Assembly: GCF_001953055.1 (NCBI RefSeq)
Contig: NZ_CP019044.1
Coordinates: 2,728,001-2,792,000, forward strand
Direction: 5' to 3'
DNA: 64,000 bases
Origin: Salaquimonas pukyongi
GTDB taxonomy: Bacteria > Pseudomonadota > Alphaproteobacteria > Rhizobiales > Rhizobiaceae
Numbering within the stretch: the stretch's first letter is position 1; each line of letters begins with the position of its first letter. Of the stretch, positions 7,178 through 15,896 are shown piece by piece. The notes under the pieces were generated by a model, which saw nothing but the letters and a program-made list of their open reading frames with translations, was not told the DNA's origin and did not search any database. A program made the translations under genes and the position numbers.

Positions 7178-9019
7178 ATGGGAAAGGCGCAAACGGAGTC
7201 GGCTTTGGCAAACGGCAACGACAATTTGACTGGCGAAAACCGCAGGCAGCGCAATTTGCGCCCGCTCGCCCGGCTTTGGCCCTATCTGGCGCGCTACAAA
7301 CCCCAGCTTGTTGCCGCAATCTGCTTTCTGCTGCTTGCTGCCGGCACCACGCTGACCCTGCCGGTTGCGGTGCGCAACATGATCGACCAGGGCTTCATCG
7401 GCAACAATACCAGCTTTATCGGCAACTACTTTTCCGCCCTGGTGGCGGTCGCTGCCCTGCTCGCCTTTGCCAGCGCCTGCCGCTATTACTTCGTCATCTG
7501 GCTTGGCGAGCGGGTGATCTCCGATGTTCGAAAGGACGTCTTTTCACACGTGGCAACGCTGTCGCCCTCCTTCTATGACAAGGCACGCTCCGGCGAGATT
7601 GTCTCGCGCCTGACCGCCGATACGACCCAGATCAAGTCGGCAGTGGGCGCCACCGCCTCCATGGCGCTGCGAAACATCCTGCTGGGTATCGGTGCCCTTG
7701 GCGCCATGGTCTACACCTCGCCCCGCCTTTCGCTGTTCGTCATCGGCGCCATTCCGCTGATCGTCTTTCCCATCATCGCCTTCGGCCGCGCGGTCAGGCG
7801 GCGCTCACGCAAGGCGCAGGACACGCTGGCCGATGCCACCGCCTATGCATCCGAGGCGATCGGTGCAATCCGCATCCTGCAGGCCTTCGCCACCGCCAAT
7901 TCGGTCGCCCGCCGGTTTTCAACTGCGGTTGAAAACGCCTTTGATGCCGCCCGCAAGGCCATCGCCATGCGGGCATTGCTGACGGCTTTTGCGATCTTTC
8001 TGATTTTTTCCAGTGTCATCGCGGTTTTGTGGATCGGCGCCCGCGACGTGTTGAGCGGCACCATGACGCCGGGCCTGCTGTCCCAGTTCCTGCTCTATGC
8101 GATCTTTGCGGCCGGTTCGCTGGGCGCATTGTCGGAAGTGTGGGGCGAACTTTCCCAGGCTGCCGGTGCTGCCGAACGCATCACCGAACTGCTCAACGAG
8201 GAGCCGGACATCAAGGCACCAAAAAACCCGAAAGCCCTGCCCGAACCGGTCAAGGGCGAGATCGTCTTCGATCAGGTATCCTTCGCCTATCCTGCACGGC
8301 CCGGCGAACCGGCATTGCGCGATGCAAACCTCGCAATCAAGGCGGGAGAAACCCTTGCCGTGGTCGGGCCTTCGGGCGCCGGCAAGTCGACACTGACCGC
8401 CCTGCTGCTGCGCTATTATGATCCCGTTTCCGGCAACATCACGCTGGACGGCATCGCCCTTGGGGATCTCGATCCCGAAGCCTTGCGCAGCAAGATTGCC
8501 ATCGTGCCCCAGGACACAGTGATCTTCGCCGCCACTGCCCATGAAAACATCGCGCTTGCCCGCGAGGACGCCAGCCGCGAAGATGTCATCGCGGCGGCAG
8601 AAGCTGCCAACGCCCATGATTTTATCACCGCAATGCCGGAGGGCTACGACACCCAGCTCGGCGAGCGTGGTGTCACCCTGTCAGGCGGCCAACGTCAGCG
8701 CATCGCCATTGCACGCGCCATTTTAAAGGATGCGCCCGTCCTGTTGCTCGATGAGGCAACCAGCGCGCTCGATGCGGAAAGCGAACGCCTGGTGCAGGAC
8801 GCCATGGAGCGGCTGATGCAGGGGCGCACCACCATCGTCATCGCCCATCGCCTCGCCACCATCAAGAAGGCCGACCGCATCATTGTCATGGACCACGGCA
8901 AGATCGTCGAAACCGGCACCCATGCCAGCCTGTCGAAGAAGAAAAACGGCCTCTACGCCCACCTCGCCAGCCTGCAATTCGACATGGAGCGGCCGGCGGG
9001 GAGAGAGGCGGCAGAGTGA
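7178..9019 (+). CDS. MsbA/ATM-type ABC exporter, fused permease and ATPase
   Basis: A 613-residue half-transporter with six predicted membrane segments in the first 320 residues, then an ATPase domain: Walker A GPSGAGKST at about 397, signature LSGGQRQR at about 500, Walker B VLLLDEATSALD at about 520. It should act as a homodimer exporting a lipid or hydrophobic compound, by analogy with MsbA; the real substrate is unknown. The start at 7178 has GGGA upstream, gives the expected length and precedes the first conserved part; the 86 codons upstream do not look like protein. The 3' end has a decayed copy just downstream. Confidence 0.88.
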   Translation: MGKAQTESALANGNDNLTGENRRQRNLRPLARLWPYLARYKPQLVAAICFLLLAAGTTLTLPVAVRNMIDQGFIGNNTSFIGNYFSALVAVAALLAFASACRYYFVIWLGERVISDVRKDVFSHVATLSPSFYDKARSGEIVSRLTADTTQIKSAVGATASMALRNILLGIGALGAMVYTSPRLSLFVIGAIPLIVFPIIAFGRAVRRRSRKAQDTLADATAYASEAIGAIRILQAFATANSVARRFSTAVENAFDAARKAIAMRALLTAFAIFLIFSSVIAVLWIGARDVLSGTMTPGLLSQFLLYAIFAAGSLGALSEVWGELSQAAGAAERITELLNEEPDIKAPKNPKALPEPVKGEIVFDQVSFAYPARPGEPALRDANLAIKAGETLAVVGPSGAGKSTLTALLLRYYDPVSGNITLDGIALGDLDPEALRSKIAIVPQDTVIFAATAHENIALAREDASREDVIAAAEAANAHDFITAMPEGYDTQLGERGVTLSGGQRQRIAIARAILKDAPVLLLDEATSALDAESERLVQDAMERLMQGRTTIVIAHRLATIKKADRIIVMDHGKIVETGTHASLSKKKNGLYAHLASLQFDMERPAGREAAE

Positions 9020-9092
9020 GGGGTTTCCTGCCTTCTTGTCCTCGGGCTTCCCACCTCGCCAGCCCGCGGTTGGCATCGAACGGCCGGCGGGG
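8958..9092. repeat. Degenerate local duplication of the ABC-exporter 3' end
   Basis: The 44 bp at 8958-9001 (coding for the HLASLQFDMERPAG region) recur at 9050-9092 in the downstream intergenic DNA at roughly 80% identity with one base deleted. Both copies share CCCACCTCGCCAGCC and CGGCCGGCGGGG. The second copy is out of frame and non-coding. Confidence 0.6.
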
Positions 9093-9338
9093 AAACAAGA
9101 CTGAATGGAAGCGGGGGCTTTTGTATCCTGTTCGGGATTCTCTGAAGATGCATTCAAGGCATTTGAATCAACCCGGCGCATTGTGTGCATGGATGGAGCC
9201 GATCTTTGTGAGATGTTTGATTAAATACCTGTCATTCGGTCGCATACTCGTTTTGAAGGTACGCCGAGCAGCGGAGACTGGTCGACCATTTGTACCACTT
9301 CGCGAACTCAGCTCCTGGACTTTGAAACATCAAACACC
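9020..9338. other. Intergenic region, no gene seen
   Basis: This 319-bp stretch between the ABC exporter and the convergent flavin dehydrogenase holds the decayed repeat at 9050-9092. The frames open here have protein-unlike composition and no ribosome-binding site. I see no strong terminator. Confidence 0.6.
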
Positions 9339-10985
9339 CTACCCCGCATTCCTTCCCGCATTGCGGCCTGAGAAAATGCAGCCGCCCAGAAACGTGCCCT
9401 CCAGCGCGTTGTAGCCGTGATAGCCACCGCCGCCAAAGCCCGCGCATTCGCCTGCCGAGAACAGCCCGCTGACGGTATTGCCTTTCGCGTCGAGCACCTC
9501 GCCATCCAGATTGGTGTGAATGCCGCCCAGCGTCTTGCGCGTCATGATGTGCAGCTTGACGGCAATCAGCGGTCCTTTTGAAGGATCAAGAATCTTGTGC
9601 GGCTTTGCCGTGCGGATCAGCTTGTCGCCAAGATAGTTCCGCGCCGTTCTGATCGCCATCACCTGCGCATCCTTGGTGAAGGGATTGTCGATCTGGGCAT
9701 CGCGCGCCTCGATCTGGGCCTGCAGCTTCGCAGTATCCAACTTCACGTCGACCAGCTCGTTCATGCCCGTAACGAGGTCATCCAGAGTGTCGCGCACCAC
9801 AAAATCGGCGCCATGCTGCTTGAAGGCCTCCACCGGCGGCGGCGCGCCCTTGCCGAGGCGCGATTTCAGCAGCACCTTCCAGCTGCCCGAAGTAAAATCG
9901 GGGTTCTGCTCGGAGCCTGAAAGCGCAAATTCCTTTTCGATGATCGCCTGATTGAGGATGAACCAGGAATAGTCATGCCCCGTTGCCAGAATCTGGCGCA
10001 GCGTCTCAAGTGTGTCGAAACCGGGCAGACAGGGCGCGGGAAAGCGGTTGCCCTGGGCATCGAACCACAGCGAGGACGGGCCAGGCAGAATACGGATCGC
10101 GTGATCTGGCCAGATCGGATCCCAGTTTTGTACCCCTTCGGTATAATGCCACATGCGGTCTTCGTTGATGATCGCCGCACCTGCCCTTTTCGCAATGGCG
10201 ATCATCCTTCCGTCCACATGGCGCGGCACGCCCGAAATGAGATTCTTCGGCGCCGGCCCCACGCGCTTCACCGGCCAGTTCTTCCGCACCAGCTCGAAAT
10301 TGCCGCCAATGCCGCCGGAGGTCACAATGACGCAATCTGCATCAAAGCGGAATTCGCCAACCACCTTGCGCGAGGATTCTTGTCCGCGCGCAACGCTGGT
10401 TGCCTCCAGAACTTTCCCGCTGACGCCGGCAATATTGCCGGCGGCCTTCTCGATTTTTGACACCTGATGGCGGAAGGCAAAGCGGATGAGTCCCTGTTTT
10501 TCAAATTCCCGCGCCCGGTCAATGAAGGGTTTCAGCACGCCCGGCCCGGTGCCCCAGGTGATGTGAAAGCGCGGCACCGAATTGCCGTGGCCGGTAGCAA
10601 GCGCCCCGCCGCGCTCGGCCCAGCCAACGACGGGAAACCACGACATGCCGAAGGATGAAAGCCAGGAGCGCATCTCCCCGCTTGCAAAATCGATATAGGC
10701 TTCAGCGCTTCTTTTCGGCCAGTAGTCCTCCTTGCGGTCGAAGCCTGCCGACCCCATCCAGTCGGCAAGAGCAAGGTCCCGGCTGTCGCGGATGCGCATG
10801 CGGCGCTGCTCGGGCGTATCCACCATGAACAACCCGCCGAGCGACCAAAATGCCTGGCCACCCAGATTCTGCTCGCCTTCCTGATCGGCGATCAGCACCG
10901 ATTTTCCCCGGGCTGCCAATTCGCAGGCTGCCACCAGACCGGCAAGCCCCGCCCCCACAATGATGCATTCGGCCTTGCCGGTCAT
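9339..10985 (-). CDS. FAD-binding dehydrogenase (3-ketosteroid dehydrogenase/fumarate reductase-like)
   Basis: A 548-residue flavoprotein with an N-terminal dinucleotide-binding fold (IIVGAGLAGLVAACELAARG). It ends with the FAD-closing GG-x5-NALEGTFLGGCIFSGRNAG segment. The whole-length pattern matches the uncharacterised FAD-binding dehydrogenase family related to 3-ketosteroid delta-1-dehydrogenase and fumarate reductase flavoproteins. The substrate is not known. There is no Tat or Sec signal, so it is cytoplasmic. AAGGAGG lies just upstream of the ATG. The MotB-like gene lies 26 bases upstream in the same direction. Confidence 0.85.
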   Translation of the reverse strand: MTGKAECIIVGAGLAGLVAACELAARGKSVLIADQEGEQNLGGQAFWSLGGLFMVDTPEQRRMRIRDSRDLALADWMGSAGFDRKEDYWPKRSAEAYIDFASGEMRSWLSSFGMSWFPVVGWAERGGALATGHGNSVPRFHITWGTGPGVLKPFIDRAREFEKQGLIRFAFRHQVSKIEKAAGNIAGVSGKVLEATSVARGQESSRKVVGEFRFDADCVIVTSGGIGGNFELVRKNWPVKRVGPAPKNLISGVPRHVDGRMIAIAKRAGAAIINEDRMWHYTEGVQNWDPIWPDHAIRILPGPSSLWFDAQGNRFPAPCLPGFDTLETLRQILATGHDYSWFILNQAIIEKEFALSGSEQNPDFTSGSWKVLLKSRLGKGAPPPVEAFKQHGADFVVRDTLDDLVTGMNELVDVKLDTAKLQAQIEARDAQIDNPFTKDAQVMAIRTARNYLGDKLIRTAKPHKILDPSKGPLIAVKLHIMTRKTLGGIHTNLDGEVLDAKGNTVSGLFSAGECAGFGGGGYHGYNALEGTFLGGCIFSGRNAGRNAG

Positions 10986-11011
10986 CCATCCTCCTTCAAA
11001 GCGGCCCGGTA

Positions 11012-12043
11012 TTACCGCTCGGTCAGCTTCAACTCGATGCGCCGGTTCTTGGCGCGCGCCTCATCCGTATCGGCTTCTTCAAGTGGTTGAAACTCGCCAA
11101 AGCCTGCCGCTACCAGCTTGTCAGCGGGAATGCCCTGTTCAATGAAGAACTTGACCACCGAAAGTGCCCGCGCCTGGGATAGTTCCCAATTGTCCACATA
11201 GCGCCCGGTGCCCGAGAGCGGCACATCATCGGTGTGCCCGTCAACGCGCAACACCCAGGCGATATCGTCGGGAATCTCGTTGCCGATCTGGATCAGCGCC
11301 TCGGCCACCTTGAGCATTTCCTCCTTGCCGCCCTCGTTGAGCTCAGCAAGCCCCTGACCGAACAACACCTCGGACTGGAAGACGAACCGGTCGCCGACAA
11401 TGCGGATATCCTGCCGGTCGGAGAGGATTTCGCGAAGCCGGCCGAAGAAATCGGACCGGTAGCGGTTCAACTCCTGCACCCGCTGTGCCAGAGCAACGTT
11501 AAGCCGCTTGCCAAGATCGGCAATCTTGGTCTGGCTTTCCCGGTCGCGCGTTTCGGAAGCATCAAGCGCATCCTCCAGCACGGCAATCTGCCGCCGCAGC
11601 GCGGAAATCTGCTGGTTCAGCAATTCCACCTGGGACTGGGCGCGCTGTGAAAGCTGCTGTTGTTCATCAAGCTGCTGGGAGAGTTCGCCAATGCGTGCCT
11701 CCGCCTGTTCATTGTCACCTGCCCCCGACGCCATCAGTTCTTCCAGGCGGGAGCGCTCTGCCTCTGTCTCGGAAAGGGACGCCTGCAGATTGGCCAGATT
11801 GTCCTCCAGATCCTGCCGCGAGCCGCGTTCGAGCGCCAGCAGTTCCGTCAACTGGTTGATTTGCTGGTTGAGCCGGTTGAGTACCGCGTCCTTGCCCGAG
11901 ATTTCCTGGCTCAAAAGGAATTGCGCCAGCACAAAAACCGACAGCAGAAAGATGATGGCAAGCAGCAATGTCGACAGCGCATCAACGAAACCGGGCCAGT
12001 AATCGATCTGCCGGTCTCCGCGCCTGTTTCTTGCCAATGCCAT
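11012..12043 (-). CDS. MotB/OmpA-like peptidoglycan-binding stator protein
   Basis: A 343-residue protein with three parts. Residues 14-45 are one TM helix carrying the acidic residue expected of a proton-channel plug (PGFVDALSTLLLAIIFLL, Asp21). Residues 50-190 are a long glutamine- and leucine-rich coiled coil. Residues 210-340 are an OmpA C-terminal domain with the peptidoglycan motif (RVDGHTDDVPL ... NWELSQARA ... NRRIELKL). It is paired with the MotA/ExbB-like gene 32 bases upstream. Not flagellar MotB by context: no flagellar genes are nearby. Confidence 0.85.
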   Translation of the reverse strand: MALARNRRGDRQIDYWPGFVDALSTLLLAIIFLLSVFVLAQFLLSQEISGKDAVLNRLNQQINQLTELLALERGSRQDLEDNLANLQASLSETEAERSRLEELMASGAGDNEQAEARIGELSQQLDEQQQLSQRAQSQVELLNQQISALRRQIAVLEDALDASETRDRESQTKIADLGKRLNVALAQRVQELNRYRSDFFGRLREILSDRQDIRIVGDRFVFQSEVLFGQGLAELNEGGKEEMLKVAEALIQIGNEIPDDIAWVLRVDGHTDDVPLSGTGRYVDNWELSQARALSVVKFFIEQGIPADKLVAAGFGEFQPLEEADTDEARAKNRRIELKLTER

Positions 12044-12075
12044 CTATCGCTCCGCCAGGAATGATCTTGAACCGG

Positions 12076-13047
12076 TCAGCTCTTCGACGCCTTGTCGAAA
12101 AACTTGTTGAGCTTGTTCAGCGTTTCCTGCAATTCCGTCTGTTGCTGGCGCATGGCCTGCTGATCGGCACGCATGTGCTGCACCAGGCCCTGAATGCTTT
12201 CGGCAAGGCTGGCCATGGCCGCCGTCGCCCGCCCGCTGCTTTCACCGCCCCCCGATTGCAGGTTTTTGGTGAGCGAATCCAGATGCTCCCTCAATTCCTC
12301 GCCACTGGCCCCCGAAAGGCTGCCGAAATCTGCCGTCATGTCGGTGATCGAGGACAGCCAGTTCTCCAGCTCGGTATAGAACCGCGTTTGCGCCCGGCCC
12401 GCCTGCAGGTCGAGAAACCCGAGAATAAGCGATCCGCCAAGCCCGAACAGGGAAGAGGAAAACGCCGTGCCCATGCCATCAAGCGGTGCAGACAACCCGC
12501 TCTTGAGCGCTTCCAGAATATCATTGGTGTCGCCCGAGCCCGGGTCAAGCGAACGGATCGTATCGCCAATGGAGCCTATCGTCTGCAGCAGGCCCCAGAA
12601 CGTGCCAAGCAGTCCCAAAAACACCAGCAGGCCAATCAGGTAACGGGTGATGTCACGCAGGTCATCCAGCCGGTTGCCGATCGAATCGAGAATGGAGCGA
12701 AGCGAAGCGGTGTTTAGCGACATGTTGGCTGCCGCATTGCCGAGCAGCGCCTTCATCGGCGCCAGCAGAACCGGATCGCGCTTTCCCGAAAACTCGTCTC
12801 CCTGCCGGAACGAATTTGCCCAGGAGACTTCCGGCATCAACCGCACCACCTGTCCGATGGTGAGCAATATGCCGAAAACCAGAACAAGCACGATCAATCC
12901 GTTAAGGCCCGGATTGGCCATGAAGGCCGTTGAAATCTGGCTATAAAGAATGGCGATGATGAAACCTGCAATGATCAGGAAAACGACCATCGACAACAAA
13001 AACAGTCCCGGACTTGTAAACCGGTAGGGATCAAACGCGCGCGCCAC
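12076..13047 (-). CDS. MotA/TolQ/ExbB-family proton channel protein
   Basis: A 323-residue inner-membrane protein. Two N-terminal TM helices (residues 12-34 and 50-68) are followed by a cytoplasmic region. A second pair follows, containing the conserved LIGLLVFLGLLGTFWGLLQT and GMGTAFSSSLFGLGGSLILG signatures of the proton-channel family. The C-terminus is a predicted coiled coil. Start is GTG at 13047 with a run of GGAGGAGGAG five to six bases upstream. It should form a pentamer-type stator with the adjacent MotB-like protein. The physiological load driven by the pair is unknown. Confidence 0.85.
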   Translation of the reverse strand: MARAFDPYRFTSPGLFLLSMVVFLIIAGFIIAILYSQISTAFMANPGLNGLIVLVLVFGILLTIGQVVRLMPEVSWANSFRQGDEFSGKRDPVLLAPMKALLGNAAANMSLNTASLRSILDSIGNRLDDLRDITRYLIGLLVFLGLLGTFWGLLQTIGSIGDTIRSLDPGSGDTNDILEALKSGLSAPLDGMGTAFSSSLFGLGGSLILGFLDLQAGRAQTRFYTELENWLSSITDMTADFGSLSGASGEELREHLDSLTKNLQSGGGESSGRATAAMASLAESIQGLVQHMRADQQAMRQQQTELQETLNKLNKFFDKASKS

Positions 13048-13149
13048 CTTGCTCCTCCTCCTGCCGCATCGGGCAGATCACCACTCGGCAAACTATAGCG
13101 CAGCATTGTGAAAGGGAAACCGCAAATTGCCGGATATTCTTCCAGCTTG

Positions 13150-14139
13150 TCAGGAAAACTGCACCACTGCCGTCGACCAGGAAAGCCCGACGCCGAAGCC
13201 CGAAAGCAGAACCGTGCTGCCGGCAAGCGCGCCCCTTTCGTCGAGTTCCTCAAGCAGCAGCGGAATGGTCGAAGAAACCGTATTGCCGAAGCGCTCCATG
13301 TTTTTCAGCACTTTCTCGCGCGGAACACCGACCCGTCTCGCCATGGCATCCAGCATGTAGATCGAACCCTGGTGCAGGGCGAACCAGTCCACATCGCCAA
13401 TGCCCATGCCGGCCTTTTCAAGGCAGCGGTTGATCGACAGGGGGATTTCGCTGTTGACGAAATTGAACACTGGCCGCCCCTTCATGTGCAGCCGAACATC
13501 GTCCTTTGTCTGCGCGGTCAGTTCGCCTTCATTGTCCATCAGCGGCCTTGCCGCCCCGCCCGAAGGCACGATGATCGCATCGCCCTTTTCGCCATCGGTA
13601 CCGAAGTCGGTGGCCAGAATCCTGCAACGGCTCTCTCCCGCCCTAATCCAGGTAACGGCAGCCGCATCGCCGAAAACGCAATTGGTATCCTTGTCGTGGG
13701 GTTCGATGATGCGCGAATAGGGATCGCAGGTCACCAGCAATCCATCGCCGCCGCCGCTTGCTGCAAGAAAGCTTTGCGCCACCACTGCGCCATAAACATA
13801 TCCCGAGCAACCAAGTGATATGTCGAAACTGGCCGTTGAGACCGGAAGGCCCAGTTCATGAACCAGCGCTGCCGAATTCTGCGGCAGGCGGTGGTCCGGC
13901 GTCTGGGTGATGTTTATCACCAGCGAAATCTTGTTCTTTAAATCCGGATGTGCGGCAAACAGCGTTTCGCACGCCTGTTTGGAAAGGCTTACCCCGGTTT
14001 CTCCCTCCCCCAGCACGTAACGGGTTTTCAGCCCGATCTTGTTCTCGATGAATTGCTGATCGGCGCCTGTCCACCGGGCGATATCGGCGGCAGTGTGTTG
14101 AACCGAGGGAACCGCATGGGCGAAGGCTTCAAGAGGCAT
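13150..14139 (-). CDS. 3-oxoacyl-ACP synthase III (KAS III/FabH-like) homologue
   Basis: A thiolase-fold condensing enzyme of 329 residues. The catalytic triad is visible: Cys in DISLGCSGYVYG, His in ALHQGS and Asn in FGNTVSS. It differs from canonical FabH in its N-terminus and around the pocket, and no plsX or fabH operon surrounds it, so it is probably a secondary-metabolism or lipid-specific paralogue. I use the ATG at 14139; a TTG at 14151 is possible, and neither has a clear Shine-Dalgarno site. suhB lies 85 bases upstream on the same strand. Confidence 0.83.
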   Translation of the reverse strand: MPLEAFAHAVPSVQHTAADIARWTGADQQFIENKIGLKTRYVLGEGETGVSLSKQACETLFAAHPDLKNKISLVINITQTPDHRLPQNSAALVHELGLPVSTASFDISLGCSGYVYGAVVAQSFLAASGGGDGLLVTCDPYSRIIEPHDKDTNCVFGDAAAVTWIRAGESRCRILATDFGTDGEKGDAIIVPSGGAARPLMDNEGELTAQTKDDVRLHMKGRPVFNFVNSEIPLSINRCLEKAGMGIGDVDWFALHQGSIYMLDAMARRVGVPREKVLKNMERFGNTVSSTIPLLLEELDERGALAGSTVLLSGFGVGLSWSTAVVQFS

Positions 14140-14223
14140 GAACGCAAACAACCGGCAATTGGCAATACCGGCAACCGATTACGCCATGGGCGAAAGGACG
14201 GCAAGAGGCGGCAATCCGGCTCT

Positions 14224-15012
14224 CTACTCGCCATCCACTGTCTTAAGCAGTTTTTCGAGGATGATTTCGTTGCCGGCTATGATGGTCGTGGTGCCGAACA
14301 TGTCCTGGCCGCCGGCTAGATCGGTGACATAGCCGCCGGCCTCGCGCACCATCAGGATTCCCGCTGCCATGTCCCAGGGCGAAAGGCCAGTCTCCCAGAA
14401 CCCGTCAAACCGGCCGGCTGCAACCCAGCACAGATCGATTGCCGCCGCACCAAACCGGCGCACGCCAGCCGAATTTCGCATCACCCGGCGCTGCTGCTCC
14501 AAAAAAGCGTCATGGGCCGGGCGGCCAATATGGGGAATGCCCGTCACAAACACGCAATCGGTCATCTCGCGGCGTGCGGCAACGCGGATACGCCGGTCGT
14601 TCATGAACGCGCCGCGCCCCTTTTCGGCAGTAAACAACTCGTCCATGGCGGGATTGTAGACGACGGCAGCAACAATCTGCCCCTCGCGTTCCAGCGCAAT
14701 CGAGATCGCAAAGAGCGGAATGCCGTGCAGAAAATTGGTTGTGCCGTCGAGCGGATCGACAATCCAGCGGTTCTGCGGGTCCTTGCCCTTTATCTCGCCG
14801 CGCTCTTCCATCAGGAAGCCGGTGTCGGGCCGTGCCCTGGAAAGCTCCTCATGGATGATCTTTTCCGCCATCCGGTCGGCAGAGGAAACGAAGTCTCCCG
14901 GCCCCTTGACCGAAACCTGCAGGTTCTGCACTTCGCCAAAGTCGCGTGCCAGCCGGCGCCCCGCCTTGTGGGCGGCGTTGACCATCACATTGAGAAGGGC
15001 AGAACGGGCCAT
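14224..15012 (-). CDS. suhB: Inositol monophosphatase family protein (SuhB type)
   Basis: A 262-residue Mg-dependent, Li-sensitive type phosphatase. Metal-binding motifs are clear: EERG at about residue 69, WIVDPLDGTTNFLHG at about 82-97 and SPWDMAAGILMV near 210. It would hydrolyse inositol phosphates or related sugar phosphates; SuhB in bacteria also has an rRNA-transcription role. It sits between efp (upstream, 31 bases) and the KAS III gene. Confidence 0.9.
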   Translation of the reverse strand: MARSALLNVMVNAAHKAGRRLARDFGEVQNLQVSVKGPGDFVSSADRMAEKIIHEELSRARPDTGFLMEERGEIKGKDPQNRWIVDPLDGTTNFLHGIPLFAISIALEREGQIVAAVVYNPAMDELFTAEKGRGAFMNDRRIRVAARREMTDCVFVTGIPHIGRPAHDAFLEQQRRVMRNSAGVRRFGAAAIDLCWVAAGRFDGFWETGLSPWDMAAGILMVREAGGYVTDLAGGQDMFGTTTIIAGNEIILEKLLKTVDGE

Positions 15013-15043
15013 GATACGCTTTCAGAAAGGTTGCAGCGGCGTG

Positions 15044-15607
15044 TCAGTCGGCACGGCGCAGATAAGCGATTTCGCTGGTGTCGACGACGATTTTCTCGCC
15101 AGCCGAAACAAAGGGCGGCACCATGCAGCGCACGCCGTTTTCCAGAGTCGACGGCTTGTAGGAAGATGAAACCGTCTGCCCCTTGACCACCGGTTCGGTC
15201 TCGATGACTTCCAGCACGACCTGATCAGGCAGGGAAATGCCGATGGGCTTCTCCTCATACATCTCAACCGTCACCATCATGCCGTCCTGCAAAAACGCCG
15301 CCCGGTCGCCAACGAAATCCTTGGCCAACTCAAGCTGTTCATAGCTTTCATTGTCCATGAAAACCAGCATGTCGCCCTGCTCGTAGAGATACTGGAAATC
15401 CTTTTGTTCCAGCCGCACCTTCTCCACCGATTCGGTGGCTCGGAAGCGTTCGTTGAGCTTGCTGCCATTGAGCAGGTTTTTCATCTCCACCTGGGCGAAG
15501 GCCCCGCCCTTGCCGGGTTTTACGTGGTCGGTCTTCACCACCGCCCAGAGCTGGCCGTTATGTTCCAGCACATTGCCGGGTTTGATCTGGTTGCCGTTGA
15601 TTTTCAT
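15044..15607 (-). CDS. efp: Elongation factor P
   Basis: A 187-residue EF-P with the three beta-barrel domains. Domain I carries the loop lysine in [13 protein letters not shown] that is modified in many bacteria, and the C-terminal domain has [15 protein letters not shown] relieves ribosome stalling at polyproline sequences. No epmA/epmB genes are within reach, although the lysine loop is of the type recognised by EpmA. Confidence 0.97.
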   Translation of the reverse strand: MKINGNQIKPGNVLEHNGQLWAVVKTDHVKPGKGGAFAQVEMKNLLNGSKLNERFRATESVEKVRLEQKDFQYLYEQGDMLVFMDNESYEQLELAKDFVGDRAAFLQDGMMVTVEMYEEKPIGISLPDQVVLEVIETEPVVKGQTVSSSYKPSTLENGVRCMVPPFVSAGEKIVVDTSEIAYLRRAD

Positions 15608-15896
15608 GGGTCACCGTAACGGATTGGATAGAGAGCAAGGCCGCGCCAATGGATGTCTGGCGCCCTGATGCCTGCACCGGTGCAGGCAGAAGCGCCGCCT
15701 GTGCCAGATTGCGGCCTGCAAGACCATAAAAGGAACCGAAAGGCAAGTGGCGGCACGCTCGTGGCAGCACTCGAAAACCGGTTGTGATCCGGCAGGAACT
15801 TCCCGGATTCGCGAAAGGCATACCGCATTGGCCGCATTGCAATCGATCCTAATCCGGTCAACGATGCTGCCCAAAGCGGCGGCAGGGGATGAGGCA

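Noticed and set aside
9016-9414. ORF overlapping the exporter stop codon
   Set aside because: Starts inside the previous stop with no ribosome-binding site and has protein-unlike composition; it contains the decayed repeat.
11012-13047. Zorya defence system
   Set aside because: Only the ZorAB-like pair is present; no ZorC/D/E helicase or nuclease genes lie on either side, and the neighbours are metabolic.
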